This document shows, piece after piece, positions 1 to 6,101 of a DNA stretch of 10,083 nt. The stretch comes from Bryobacterales bacterium (GTDB lineage: Bacteria; Acidobacteriota; Terriglobia; Bryobacterales; Bryobacteraceae). Made by a program: the position numbers and the translations under genes. The notes below the pieces were generated by a model. That model was not told the DNA's origin. It searched no databases and saw only the letters and a list, made by a program, of their open reading frames with translations. The stretch's first letter is position 1, and the number at the start of each line of letters is the position of its first letter. The stretch is taken from NCBI GenBank assembly GCA_003142355.1, contig PLMF01000306.1, forward strand, positions 1 to 10,083, read 5' to 3'.

Positions 1-165
1 AGCATGGCGCAGACGGCGCTGAGTCTGGACTTCCGCCGCGAAATCGCGGTCACCGTGGAAGAACCCAAGTGCGTACGCAAGCTGAAGAACTTCTATCGCC
101 TGCTGGCATCCGGCCGCGAATTGATGGACCCGGCTAAGGCCGCCGCTTTCGCCAGGGTGAAATAG
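1..165 (+). CDS. C-terminal end of a probable phospholipase D-like protein (5' partial)
   Basis: An open frame enters from the left edge in frame 1 and stops at TAG 163-165, giving 54 residues. The tail contains SMAQTALSLDFRREIAVTVE followed by a Lys/Arg-rich helix. This resembles the end of PLD-superfamily proteins (cardiolipin synthase-like), where the last conserved strand after the second HKD motif reads roughly 'GS.N.t..SLd.RREi.v.v.dp..v..l...F'. The HKD motif itself would lie upstream of the window, so catalytic residues cannot be checked. An ATG at 4-6 could start a 53-residue protein, but no ribosome binding site can be judged there, so a truncated longer gene is more likely. Family assignment is from pattern memory only; the reading frame is more certain than the name. 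Confidence 0.5.
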   Translation, partial: SMAQTALSLDFRREIAVTVEEPKCVRKLKNFYRLLASGRELMDPAKAAAFARVK

Positions 166-198
166 GCGTCGCGGTACGAGTAACCAGCCAGCACCCCA

Positions 199-227
199 TT
201 GACGTGGTGCTTAATAGGAATTATGAT
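199..227 (+). promoter_or_regulatory. sigma70-type promoter of the glutamate dehydrogenase gene
   Basis: A -35 box TTGACG (199-204, 5 of 6 to consensus) and a -10 box TATGAT (222-227, 5 of 6) are separated by exactly 17 bases. Transcription would begin near 233-235, leaving an mRNA leader of only about 15-17 bases, just enough to hold the AGGAGGT site. The promoter lies in the 84-bp gap after the preceding gene, so the dehydrogenase is probably transcribed on its own. I saw no operator-like repeat next to it. Confidence 0.75.
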
Positions 228-236
228 GCCGACTGT

Positions 237-243
237 AGGAGGT
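237..243 (+). promoter_or_regulatory. strong Shine-Dalgarno that decides the gdhA start
   Basis: AGGAGGT sits 6 bases before ATG 250-252. The open frame extends upstream through in-frame ATGs at 223 and 226 and a TTG at 199, but those lie within the promoter elements and have no comparable ribosome binding site. The start is therefore taken as 250. Confidence 0.85.
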
Positions 244-249
244 TCGCCC

Positions 250-1512
250 ATGTCGGCAACCGCAACGCCTGAGAAGAACGCATACGAGGTCGCACTCGAG
301 AACTTTGACCTGGCGGCAAACGCGCTGGAACTCGAAGAAAACGTGCGGGCTATGATCAAGTATCCGGAACGCATACTTTGCGTGAGCGTGCCCGTCCGGA
401 TGGATACCGGACATATCGTCCGGTTCGAGGGATACCGCGTGCAGCACAGCACCACCCGGGGTCCGGCCAAGGGCGGCATCCGGTACCACCCCAACGTCAC
501 CGTGGACGAAGTGAAGGCGCTGGCCACGTGGATGACGTGGAAGTGCGCGGTAGTGAATATCCCCTTCGGCGGCGGCAAGGGCGGCGTCACCTGCAACCCC
601 AAAGAGATGTCCATTGGCGAGATCGAACGGCTAACGCGCCGCTATGCCAGCGCCATCCTGCCCTTGATCGGACCGGAGCAGGATATCCCGGCGCCGGACG
701 TCTATACCACGCCGCAAATCATGGCGTGGATCATGGACACCTATAGCATGACCAAGGGCTATCCGGTTCCGGGCGTGGTGACGGGCAAGCCGATCAGCCT
801 GGGCGGATCGCTGGGCCGCAACGAAGCCACCGGCCGGGGCGTGTACTACACCGTGCTCAGCAGCAGCGAGGAACTCGGTATTCCGATCAAGGGTGCGCGC
901 GTGGTGGTGCAGGGATTCGGCAATGCCGGGTCGATCGCCGCGCATCTGTTGGACAGCGCCCAGGCCGTGGTCGTCGGCGCCAGCGATTCGCGGATCGCCC
1001 TCTACAACCGGCACGGATTGGACATCCCCAAGCTGATCATGCACAAGGAGCGCACGGGCAGCTTGAAAGGCTTCCCGGCCGCGGAGGAGATCACGCCCGA
1101 GGAACTGCTGAGCCTGGAGTGCGAAATCCTCATCCCGGCGGCGCTCGAGAACACCATCACCGAGGCCAATGCGCACACCATTCGCACGCGAATCGTGGCC
1201 GAAGCCGCCAACGGGCCAGTGACGCCGGAGGCGGACCGCATTCTGGATGGGAAGGGCGTGTTCCTGATTCCCGACATTCTGTGCAACGCGGGTGGCGTGA
1301 CCGTATCGTACTTCGAGTGGGTGCAGGACGAGCAGCACCTGTTCTGGGACGCGCAGGATGTCTACAACCGGCTGGAGCGCGTGATGAAGACCTCGTTCAC
1401 GGAGGTGTTCAAGATCCACACCGATCGCAAGGTGAACATGCGGCTGGCGGCCAACATGCTGGGGGTCGGCCGGGTAGCGGAAGCGGTCAGACTTCGCGGG
1501 CTGTATCCGTGA
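250..1512 (+). CDS. gdhA: glutamate dehydrogenase (Glu/Leu/Phe/Val dehydrogenase family)
   Basis: A 420-residue cytoplasmic enzyme that reversibly deaminates L-glutamate to 2-oxoglutarate and ammonia with NAD(P). The length is typical of the hexameric class. The N-terminal substrate domain carries GPAKGGIR (Lys74), TWKCA (Lys98) and PFGGGKGG (catalytic Lys110), with Asp150 in PAPDVYT. The spacing of these four matches Lys89, Lys113, Lys125 and Asp165 of Clostridium symbiosum GDH exactly. The Rossmann dinucleotide motif GFGNAGS is at 222-228. Val350 and Ser353 near GGVTVSYFEW correspond to the glutamate-pocket Val377/Ser380, which favours glutamate over leucine or phenylalanine. NAD versus NADP preference cannot be decided from sequence; the 'ASDSR' after the second strand also occurs in enzymes using both. 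The start at 250 is supported by AGGAGGT and a near-consensus promoter. A 43-base gap separates it from the next gene, which has its own possible -10 box. Confidence 0.95.
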   Translation: MSATATPEKNAYEVALENFDLAANALELEENVRAMIKYPERILCVSVPVRMDTGHIVRFEGYRVQHSTTRGPAKGGIRYHPNVTVDEVKALATWMTWKCAVVNIPFGGGKGGVTCNPKEMSIGEIERLTRRYASAILPLIGPEQDIPAPDVYTTPQIMAWIMDTYSMTKGYPVPGVVTGKPISLGGSLGRNEATGRGVYYTVLSSSEELGIPIKGARVVVQGFGNAGSIAAHLLDSAQAVVVGASDSRIALYNRHGLDIPKLIMHKERTGSLKGFPAAEEITPEELLSLECEILIPAALENTITEANAHTIRTRIVAEAANGPVTPEADRILDGKGVFLIPDILCNAGGVTVSYFEWVQDEQHLFWDAQDVYNRLERVMKTSFTEVFKIHTDRKVNMRLAANMLGVGRVAEAVRLRGLYP

Positions 1513-1538
1513 TCGGGGTCTGACCCAAGGAATTGGAT

Positions 1539-1544
1539 TATAAT
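1539..1544 (+). promoter_or_regulatory. possible -10 box for a near-leaderless oxidoreductase transcript
   Basis: A perfect TATAAT lies 11 bases before the ATG at 1556. If used, transcription would start around 1550-1552, leaving only about 4-6 untranslated bases. No good -35 box is found at 16-18 bases upstream and there is no TG extension. The only purine-rich stretch (AAGGAA, 1527-1532) is too far from the ATG to serve as a normal ribosome binding site. The absence of a Shine-Dalgarno supports a leaderless or near-leaderless reading, but the promoter is only a candidate. Confidence 0.4.
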
Positions 1545-1555
1545 CGACGCATCGT

Positions 1556-2638
1556 ATGGACCAGCGCCGGGTAGCTTTCGTGGGAGCCGGAGCGGTGGCG
1601 CACTGTCACGCTTATGCGCTGGCCGTCCTGCCATTCTACTATCCGCGGGTTCCTTCGGTCCGCCTGGTCGTGGTGGCTTCGGCGCATCGAGCGAGCAGCG
1701 ACGCGTTCAGCTCGCGTTTCGGTTTTGCTTCCAGTTCGCCGGCCGACGAGGTTTGGCGGCGCGACGACATCGATACCATTTTTCTACTGGGGCCCAATGC
1801 ACTACATTTCAACCACCTGGAGCGGGCGCTTGAGATGGCCTCGGTGAAGCGCATTTATGTCGAGAAGCCGCTCTGCGCCGGCGAGGAGGAGGAGCGCGCG
1901 ATAGAAAAGGGCCTGATGCCTCTGGCCGGCGAGCGCGTCGTTCAGGTCGGCTTTCAGTTCCTCCAGATGCCCGCCGTGCGCCTGGCCCGCATGTTGTATG
2001 GCGAAGGGAAATTCGGCCGGCCGGTGCATTTTCGCGCGTCGTATCTGCATAGCGGGTACCTCGACAAGGGGTATCGAAGCAAGCGCGCCGAACGTATGAA
2101 GCCGGCGCCGGTGGGGGGCGCGGCGGCCGACCTCGGCTCGCACGCGTTAAGCCTGCTGGTCGCATTCTTCGGCGACAGCCTGGCGGTGGCGGAGGCACGC
2201 CAGAGCGCGCCGTTCGAGGATGTTCCTTCCTCTTCGGACCTGTGCAGCATCGCTTTGCTGGCCGATCACGCCACTGGCGCGGTGGGAACGGTGACGGCCA
2301 GCCGCATCTCAGCCGGGGCCGGAGAGTGCCTGGAGGTGGAGATCCGCTGCGTGAATGGCGGATTCCGCTTCTCGACGGAACGCCCGGACGAACTCGAAGT
2401 CTTCGAAGCGGCACCCGGCTCGCATCGCGTCGCCCATTGCGGCAGCGATTACGGGTCCCACAGCCATTTCCCGGGAGCTGTTGTCTCGGCGGGTTGGCTA
2501 CGGTCGTTTGTTCATGCGCAATACATTTTTCTGGGGGGGCTCGACGAGTTGCCCGCGCCCGACCTGCACCACGGCCTTTCGGTGCAGCGGCTGTTGCGGG
2601 AAAGCGTCAACCGCTTCACGTCGCCGGCGCGAGTTTAG
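1556..2638 (+). CDS. Gfo/Idh/MocA family NAD(P)-dependent oxidoreductase
   Basis: A 360-residue soluble dehydrogenase of the glucose-fructose oxidoreductase / inositol dehydrogenase / MocA family; members oxidise or reduce hydroxyl groups of sugars, cyclitols and similar compounds. The Rossmann motif GAGAVA is at 10-15, immediately after the first strand, which supports the start. PNALHFNH (80-87) corresponds to the family's PN..H motif. EKP (103-105) holds the lysine used in catalysis (Lys104). VGFQFLQMPAV (131-141) matches the conserved strand opening the C-terminal domain, and GGAAADLGSHALSLL (187-201) carries the family's D.G.H motif (Asp192, His196). The C-terminal 'HHGLSVQRLLRES' is the usual closing helix. 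Substrate cannot be predicted; the family is very broad. No transporter, isomerase or kinase lies beside it. It sits 43 bases after gdhA and 38 before the acyl-CoA dehydrogenase, close enough for co-transcription but with no functional tie that I can see. Confidence 0.9.
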   Translation: MDQRRVAFVGAGAVAHCHAYALAVLPFYYPRVPSVRLVVVASAHRASSDAFSSRFGFASSSPADEVWRRDDIDTIFLLGPNALHFNHLERALEMASVKRIYVEKPLCAGEEEERAIEKGLMPLAGERVVQVGFQFLQMPAVRLARMLYGEGKFGRPVHFRASYLHSGYLDKGYRSKRAERMKPAPVGGAAADLGSHALSLLVAFFGDSLAVAEARQSAPFEDVPSSSDLCSIALLADHATGAVGTVTASRISAGAGECLEVEIRCVNGGFRFSTERPDELEVFEAAPGSHRVAHCGSDYGSHSHFPGAVVSAGWLRSFVHAQYIFLGGLDELPAPDLHHGLSVQRLLRESVNRFTSPARV

Positions 2639-2676
2639 GTGCGTCTCGATCCGTGTTCAAATAGAAGATTACGAAA

Positions 2677-3849
2677 ATGGCCTTTCGAGGCGTGGACTAT
2701 TTCTGCGTCGACTCCCTGTTCAGCGAAGAGGAGTTGCTGGTGCGGCGGACAGCCCGGCGGTTCGCCGATGAGCGCATCCTGCCGTTGATCCGCGACTGCT
2801 ATCGCGAGGCGCGGTTTCCGTCCGAATTGATTCCCGAAATGGCGGAATTGGGGTTCCTGGGCGCCAACCTGGAAGGCTATGGGTGCGCGGGGATGAGCAA
2901 CGTGGAATACGGGCTTATCATGCAGGAACTGGAACGCGCCGATTCGGGCGTGCGCAGCTTCGTTTCCGTGCAGGGGGCGCTGGCGATGTACCCCATCCTG
3001 GCTTACGGGTCGGAGGAGCAGAAACAGAAGTGGCTGCCACGGTTGCAGAGCGGAAAGGCGGTGGGCTGCTTCGGGCTGACGGAGCCGGATTTTGGGTCCA
3101 ACCCGGCGGGCATGCGCGCCACCGCGCGGCGCGACGGCGATCGCTGGGTGCTCAACGGCGAGAAGACCTGGATCACCAATGGAACCGCGGCGGACGTGGC
3201 GGTGGTGTGGGCGCGCACCGGCGCCGGCGGCACGCTGGGCGGATTTCTGGTGGAGCGCGGCACGAACGGGTACACCACCTCCGACATTCACGGGAAATGG
3301 TCGATGCGGGCGTCGGTGACATCCAGCCTTTCGTTTCAGGACTGCCGCGTGAGCGAACGCGACCGGCTGCCGGGGGCGAAGGGGTTGAAGGCCGCGCTGG
3401 CGTGCCTTTCGCAAGCGCGGTACGGCATCGGTTGGGGCGCAACGGGCGCGGCCATGGACTGCTATGAAACGGCGCGGGCCTATTCGCTCCAACGGAAACA
3501 GTTCGGCGGGCGGCCCATCGCGTCGCATCAGCTCGTGCAGGAAAAGCTGGCCTGGATGATCACCGAGATCACCAAGGCGCAATTGCTGGCGGTGCACGCG
3601 GGACGGCTGAAGGACCAGGGAAGGCTCGAGCCGGCGCAGATTTCCATGCTGAAGCGGAACAATGTCGCGATGGCGCTCGAGTGCGCGCGGCTGAGCCGCG
3701 ATTTGCTGGGAGCCAACGGAATTACGGACGAATACGCCGTCATGCGTCACCTCTGCAATCTGGAAACCGTCAAGACATACGAGGGGACGGATCATATACA
3801 CGCGCTGATCATTGGGGAAAAGGTTACGGGGATCGCAGCGTACGAGTAG
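2677..3849 (+). CDS. gcdH: glutaryl-CoA dehydrogenase (acyl-CoA dehydrogenase family)
   Basis: A 390-residue FAD enzyme expected to oxidise and decarboxylate glutaryl-CoA to crotonyl-CoA in lysine, tryptophan or glutarate breakdown, passing electrons to ETF. Co-linear similarity to human GCDH, recalled from memory, runs throughout: DSGVRSFVSVQ (89-99, with Arg93 for human Arg94), CFGLTEPDFGSNP (131-143), KTWITNG (163-169), QARYGIGWG (246-254), GRLKDQ (309-314) and LLGANGITDEY (343-353). The catalytic base is Glu369 in TYEG. Glu86 and Val365 match human Glu87 and Val366, which I recall as typical of decarboxylating rather than non-decarboxylating enzymes. An oddity is TYEGTDHIHAL where the family has TYEGTHDIHAL, a swap of His and Asp just after the catalytic loop. 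Only a weak purine stretch (AGAAG, 2663-2667) precedes the ATG. No ETF or CoA-transferase gene is in the window. Confidence 0.9.
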   Translation: MAFRGVDYFCVDSLFSEEELLVRRTARRFADERILPLIRDCYREARFPSELIPEMAELGFLGANLEGYGCAGMSNVEYGLIMQELERADSGVRSFVSVQGALAMYPILAYGSEEQKQKWLPRLQSGKAVGCFGLTEPDFGSNPAGMRATARRDGDRWVLNGEKTWITNGTAADVAVVWARTGAGGTLGGFLVERGTNGYTTSDIHGKWSMRASVTSSLSFQDCRVSERDRLPGAKGLKAALACLSQARYGIGWGATGAAMDCYETARAYSLQRKQFGGRPIASHQLVQEKLAWMITEITKAQLLAVHAGRLKDQGRLEPAQISMLKRNNVAMALECARLSRDLLGANGITDEYAVMRHLCNLETVKTYEGTDHIHALIIGEKVTGIAAYE

Positions 3850-3858
3850 GGGCCGTGG

Positions 3859-3907
3859 CCGGGGGCCGGGGGCCGGGGGCCGGGGGCCGGGGGCCGGGGG
3901 CCGGGGG
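3859..3907 (+). repeat. perfect heptamer tandem array, CCGGGGG x 7
   Basis: Seven exact copies of the 7-base unit CCGGGGG fill 49 bases, starting 10 bases after the glutaryl-CoA dehydrogenase stop and ending 35 bases before the next ATG. Degenerate related pieces flank it: GGGGCC at 3849-3854, and GGGGCC twice more at 3917-3922 and 3927-3932. Seven G5 runs separated by CC on the + strand can form a G-quadruplex, as DNA or in a 5' untranslated RNA. The unit length is not a multiple of three and the array lies between genes, so it is not a coding repeat. Confidence 0.95.
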
Positions 3908-3942
3908 ACAGCGAACGGGGCCAAAAGGGGCCGAGCGAATTC

Positions 3943-5994
3943 ATGATTCTTTACGCACTGACAATCGTGGTGAGCGCCTTCCTGTTGTTTCAGGTTCAGC
4001 CGGTCATCGCCAAGATCATTTTGCCGTGGTTCGGCGGCTCGGCTGCCGTGTGGACCGTGTGCATGCTGTTTTTTCAGATGGCGCTGCTGCTGGGGTACCT
4101 CTATGCGCATGCGCTGGTGCGCTACCTCAAGCCGCGAACGCAAATGCTGGTTCACGCGGGCCTGCTGTTGGTGAGCGCGCTGGCGCTTCCGGTGTACCCA
4201 AGTGCTTCCTGGAAACCGATGGGCGGGGAAGAGCCCACGCTGCGGATTCTGGGATTGCTGGCGGTGACGGTGGGGCTCCCGTATTTTCTGCTGTCCACCA
4301 CCGGGCCGCTGCTACAGGCGTGGTACGCCCGGCGGTTCCAGGGCTCGATGCCTTACCGGTTGTACGCGCTCTCGAATGCGGGCTCCATGTTCGCGCTGCT
4401 GAGCTACCCGGTGCTGTTCGAGCCGAGGTTTACGACGCATCAGCAGGCCTGGATGTGGTCGGCGGCGTATGTGGTGTTTGTGGTGCTGTGCGCAGTGACG
4501 GCCATCGGCTCCGGGCGCGGTGTGCTCGCGGGGCCGGGGCGCGATGAAGCCGCCTCGGCGGATGCGGCAATCGTGCCTCCATCGGCGAAGAAGTATTTGA
4601 TTTGGCTGCTGCTGCCGGCGGTGGCCTCGGTGTTGCTGCTGGCAATCACCAATCATCTTTCGCAAAACGTGGCGGCCATTCCATTCCTGTGGGTGCTGCC
4701 GCTGAGCATCTATCTGCTGACGTTCATCCTGTGCTTTGAAGGCAGCGGCTGGTATCGGCGCAATCCCTATCTGCAGCTTCTGGCGGTGGCGCTGGGGTCC
4801 ATGGCATATGCGCTGAGCATGGACTCCACCGGCAGCGTTCCCATCCGGGTGATGGTGCCGCTGTTTGCGATGGGCCTGTTTACCTGCTGCATGGTGTGCC
4901 ACGGCGAGCTGGCGCGGCTGAAGCCCGATCCGCGCTACCTCACGCATTTTTACGTCATGATTGCGGCGGGCGGAGCGCTGGGCGGACTTCTGGTGGGCCT
5001 GGTGGCGCCGCACCTGTTCAACGCCCTCTACGAGATGCCGCTGGGCCTGGTGGCCTGCGCGGTGCTGGTGGTGTGGGTGCTGCGGCAGGACGCGGAGCTC
5101 AAATGGTTTCAGCGCTGGCGACAGCCGGTGCCCATTATAGCGGCGGTGCTGACGGTGGCGCTGGCGGTATTCGTGGGATTGCAGATCCGGAGTTCGGTGC
5201 GCGGGTCGCGCGTGCTGGTCCGCAATTTCTATGGCGCGCTGAGGGTGCGCGATAACGCCCCGGCCACGCAACTGGATGCCACCCGGACCCTGACCCACGG
5301 CACCATCAACCACGGCGAACAGTTTCTGAATCCGGCGCGCCGCGATCTGCCGACCACGTATTACGGTCCGGAAACCGGGGTGGGGCTGGCCATCCGGGAA
5401 AGAGGGAAGACCAGGGCCATCCGGGTGGGCGTGATCGGACTGGGCACGGGGACCCTGGCGGCGTACGGGCGGCCGGGAGACTATTACCGCTTCTACGAAA
5501 TCAACCCGCTGGTGCTGCGGCTGGCGCACACGGAATTCAGTTTCCTGGGCGATTCGAAGGCCAAAGTAGAGGTAGCTATGGGCGATGCGCGGTTGTCCCT
5601 GGAGCGCGAGTCCCCCGAGAATTTCGATGTTCTGGCGGTGGACGCGTTCTCGAGCGACTCCATCCCCGTACACCTGCTGACGCTCGAGGCCGTGGAGTTG
5701 TATTTCCGGCACCTGCGGCCGGACGGCGTGCTGGCGGTGCACATCTCCAATCGCTACTTGGACTTGGCGCCGGTGCTCGAGGGGGAGACCCGCGTCACCG
5801 GGAAATTGGCGCGCCTGGTGGACACCGACGACGACGATACGCAGGATGTTTTCGGCGCCACCTGGGTGCTGATGACTTCCCAGGCCAGCGGTTTCCACAG
5901 CGAGGAGCTGAAGAATTCGACGGAAATCGGGTCGCACCGGACTGTGCGATTGTGGACAGACGACTACAGTAATCTTTTCCGGATCTTGAAATAG
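3943..5994 (+). CDS. membrane protein fused to a spermidine synthase-like domain
   Basis: A 683-residue protein with two parts. Residues 1-415 hold about 12-13 hydrophobic segments (for example 2-20, 36-58, 103-125, 168-188, 218-237, 245-264, 333-356, 362-380 and 397-414), with a hydrophilic loop near 190-216. Residues 425-683 form a class I methyltransferase-like fold of the polyamine aminopropyltransferase type: THGTINHG (451-458), PTTYYGPETGVG (470-481), cofactor loop GLGTGTLA (499-506), Glu519 in YEINP, GDAR (547-550), and Asp567 in VDAFSSDSIPVHLLT. This matches the family annotated as 'fused MFS/spermidine synthase'. The second acidic residue of the usual DxTDP active site is not kept in place, so true spermidine synthesis is uncertain, and no speD or speA lies nearby. 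The ATG lacks a clear Shine-Dalgarno and follows the G-rich heptamer array. The closing WTDDYSN (671-677) is the normal family end, so the gene looks complete. Confidence 0.85.
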   Translation: MILYALTIVVSAFLLFQVQPVIAKIILPWFGGSAAVWTVCMLFFQMALLLGYLYAHALVRYLKPRTQMLVHAGLLLVSALALPVYPSASWKPMGGEEPTLRILGLLAVTVGLPYFLLSTTGPLLQAWYARRFQGSMPYRLYALSNAGSMFALLSYPVLFEPRFTTHQQAWMWSAAYVVFVVLCAVTAIGSGRGVLAGPGRDEAASADAAIVPPSAKKYLIWLLLPAVASVLLLAITNHLSQNVAAIPFLWVLPLSIYLLTFILCFEGSGWYRRNPYLQLLAVALGSMAYALSMDSTGSVPIRVMVPLFAMGLFTCCMVCHGELARLKPDPRYLTHFYVMIAAGGALGGLLVGLVAPHLFNALYEMPLGLVACAVLVVWVLRQDAELKWFQRWRQPVPIIAAVLTVALAVFVGLQIRSSVRGSRVLVRNFYGALRVRDNAPATQLDATRTLTHGTINHGEQFLNPARRDLPTTYYGPETGVGLAIRERGKTRAIRVGVIGLGTGTLAAYGRPGDYYRFYEINPLVLRLAHTEFSFLGDSKAKVEVAMGDARLSLERESPENFDVLAVDAFSSDSIPVHLLTLEAVELYFRHLRPDGVLAVHISNRYLDLAPVLEGETRVTGKLARLVDTDDDDTQDVFGATWVLMTSQASGFHSEELKNSTEIGSHRTVRLWTDDYSNLFRILK

Positions 5995-6047
5995 AGGTAT
6001 GATAGAAGGTAGCCGCGTCCGTATCCCGATATAAACAGAGAGAGTTA

Positions 6048-6064
6048 AATCTGTTTTTCAGATT
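6048..6064 (+). promoter_or_regulatory. inverted repeat with T5 loop (leader hairpin A)
   Basis: Perfect 6-base arms AATCTG (6048-6053) and CAGATT (6059-6064) flank a loop of five T. The last three bases are shared with the next inverted repeat, so both cannot pair fully at once. It could be half of a small RNA switch or a protein site. It is short, and a chance origin in AT-rich DNA is possible. Confidence 0.4.
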
Positions 6065-6084
6065 GATGATGGTGTATCATCAAT
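6062..6084 (+). promoter_or_regulatory. 9-bp perfect inverted repeat, candidate operator or hairpin B
   Basis: Arms ATTGATGAT (6062-6070) and ATCATCAAT (6076-6084) match perfectly across a 5-base spacer. The dyad ends 6 bases before the GAGGT ribosome binding site and 17 bases before the ATG. The length and symmetry suit a dimeric transcription factor site; as RNA it would be a 9-bp stem with a 5-base loop next to, but not covering, the ribosome binding site. No regulator gene is in the window to pair it with. Confidence 0.5.
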
Positions 6085-6101
6085 TTGGCTGAGGTAAAAT
6101 C

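Larger units (their letters stand above)
5995..6101 (+). promoter_or_regulatory. AT-rich leader upstream of the repeat-protein gene
   Basis: This 107-base gap is much richer in A and T than the genes around it. Two possible -10 boxes are visible, TATGAT (5998-6003) and TATAAA (6030-6035), neither with a convincing -35 box; the best at the right distance from the first is TTTTCC (5975-5980), 3 of 6 matches. GAGGT (6091-6095) is a reasonable ribosome binding site 6 bases before ATG 6102. Two inverted repeats lie between the candidate promoters and that site. The gene probably has its own promoter, but I cannot choose which. Confidence 0.45.

Noticed and set aside
199..249. Upstream extension of glutamate dehydrogenase (TTG 199, ATG 223, ATG 226)
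   Set aside because: These codons fall within the -35 to -10 region of a good promoter, and AGGAGGT points to ATG 250.
1516..1526. GGGTC-T-GACCC dyad just after the gdhA stop as a terminator
   Set aside because: The arms are 5 bp with a single central base, so no real hairpin loop can form, and no T run follows. It may be a protein site or chance.
2533..2539. Run of seven G in the Gfo/Idh/MocA gene as a phase-variation switch
   Set aside because: The frame is intact and the run is in a conserved C-terminal part; a single G7 in GC-rich DNA is not enough evidence.
250..3849. A single glutamate/glutarate catabolic operon of the three dehydrogenases
   Set aside because: The spacing is short, but gdhA has its own promoter, the middle gene has a possible separate promoter, and the three enzymes do not share a pathway step.
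3859..3907. The heptamer array as a CRISPR or coding repeat
   Set aside because: Units are 7 bases with no spacers, and the array lies between a stop codon and the next ATG. Open frames crossing it are by-products.
2635..4155. Long minus-strand open frame (506 codons) across the acyl-CoA dehydrogenase gene and array
   Set aside because: It is antisense to a clearly conserved enzyme, its translation is His/Arg/Pro-rich as expected from GC-rich shadow frames, and it runs through the heptamer array. No recognisable domain.
4312..5937. Long minus-strand open frame (541 codons) opposite the membrane/spermidine synthase gene
   Set aside because: It is a shadow of a gene with clear membrane segments and motifs; the translation is His/Gln/Arg-rich with no domain.
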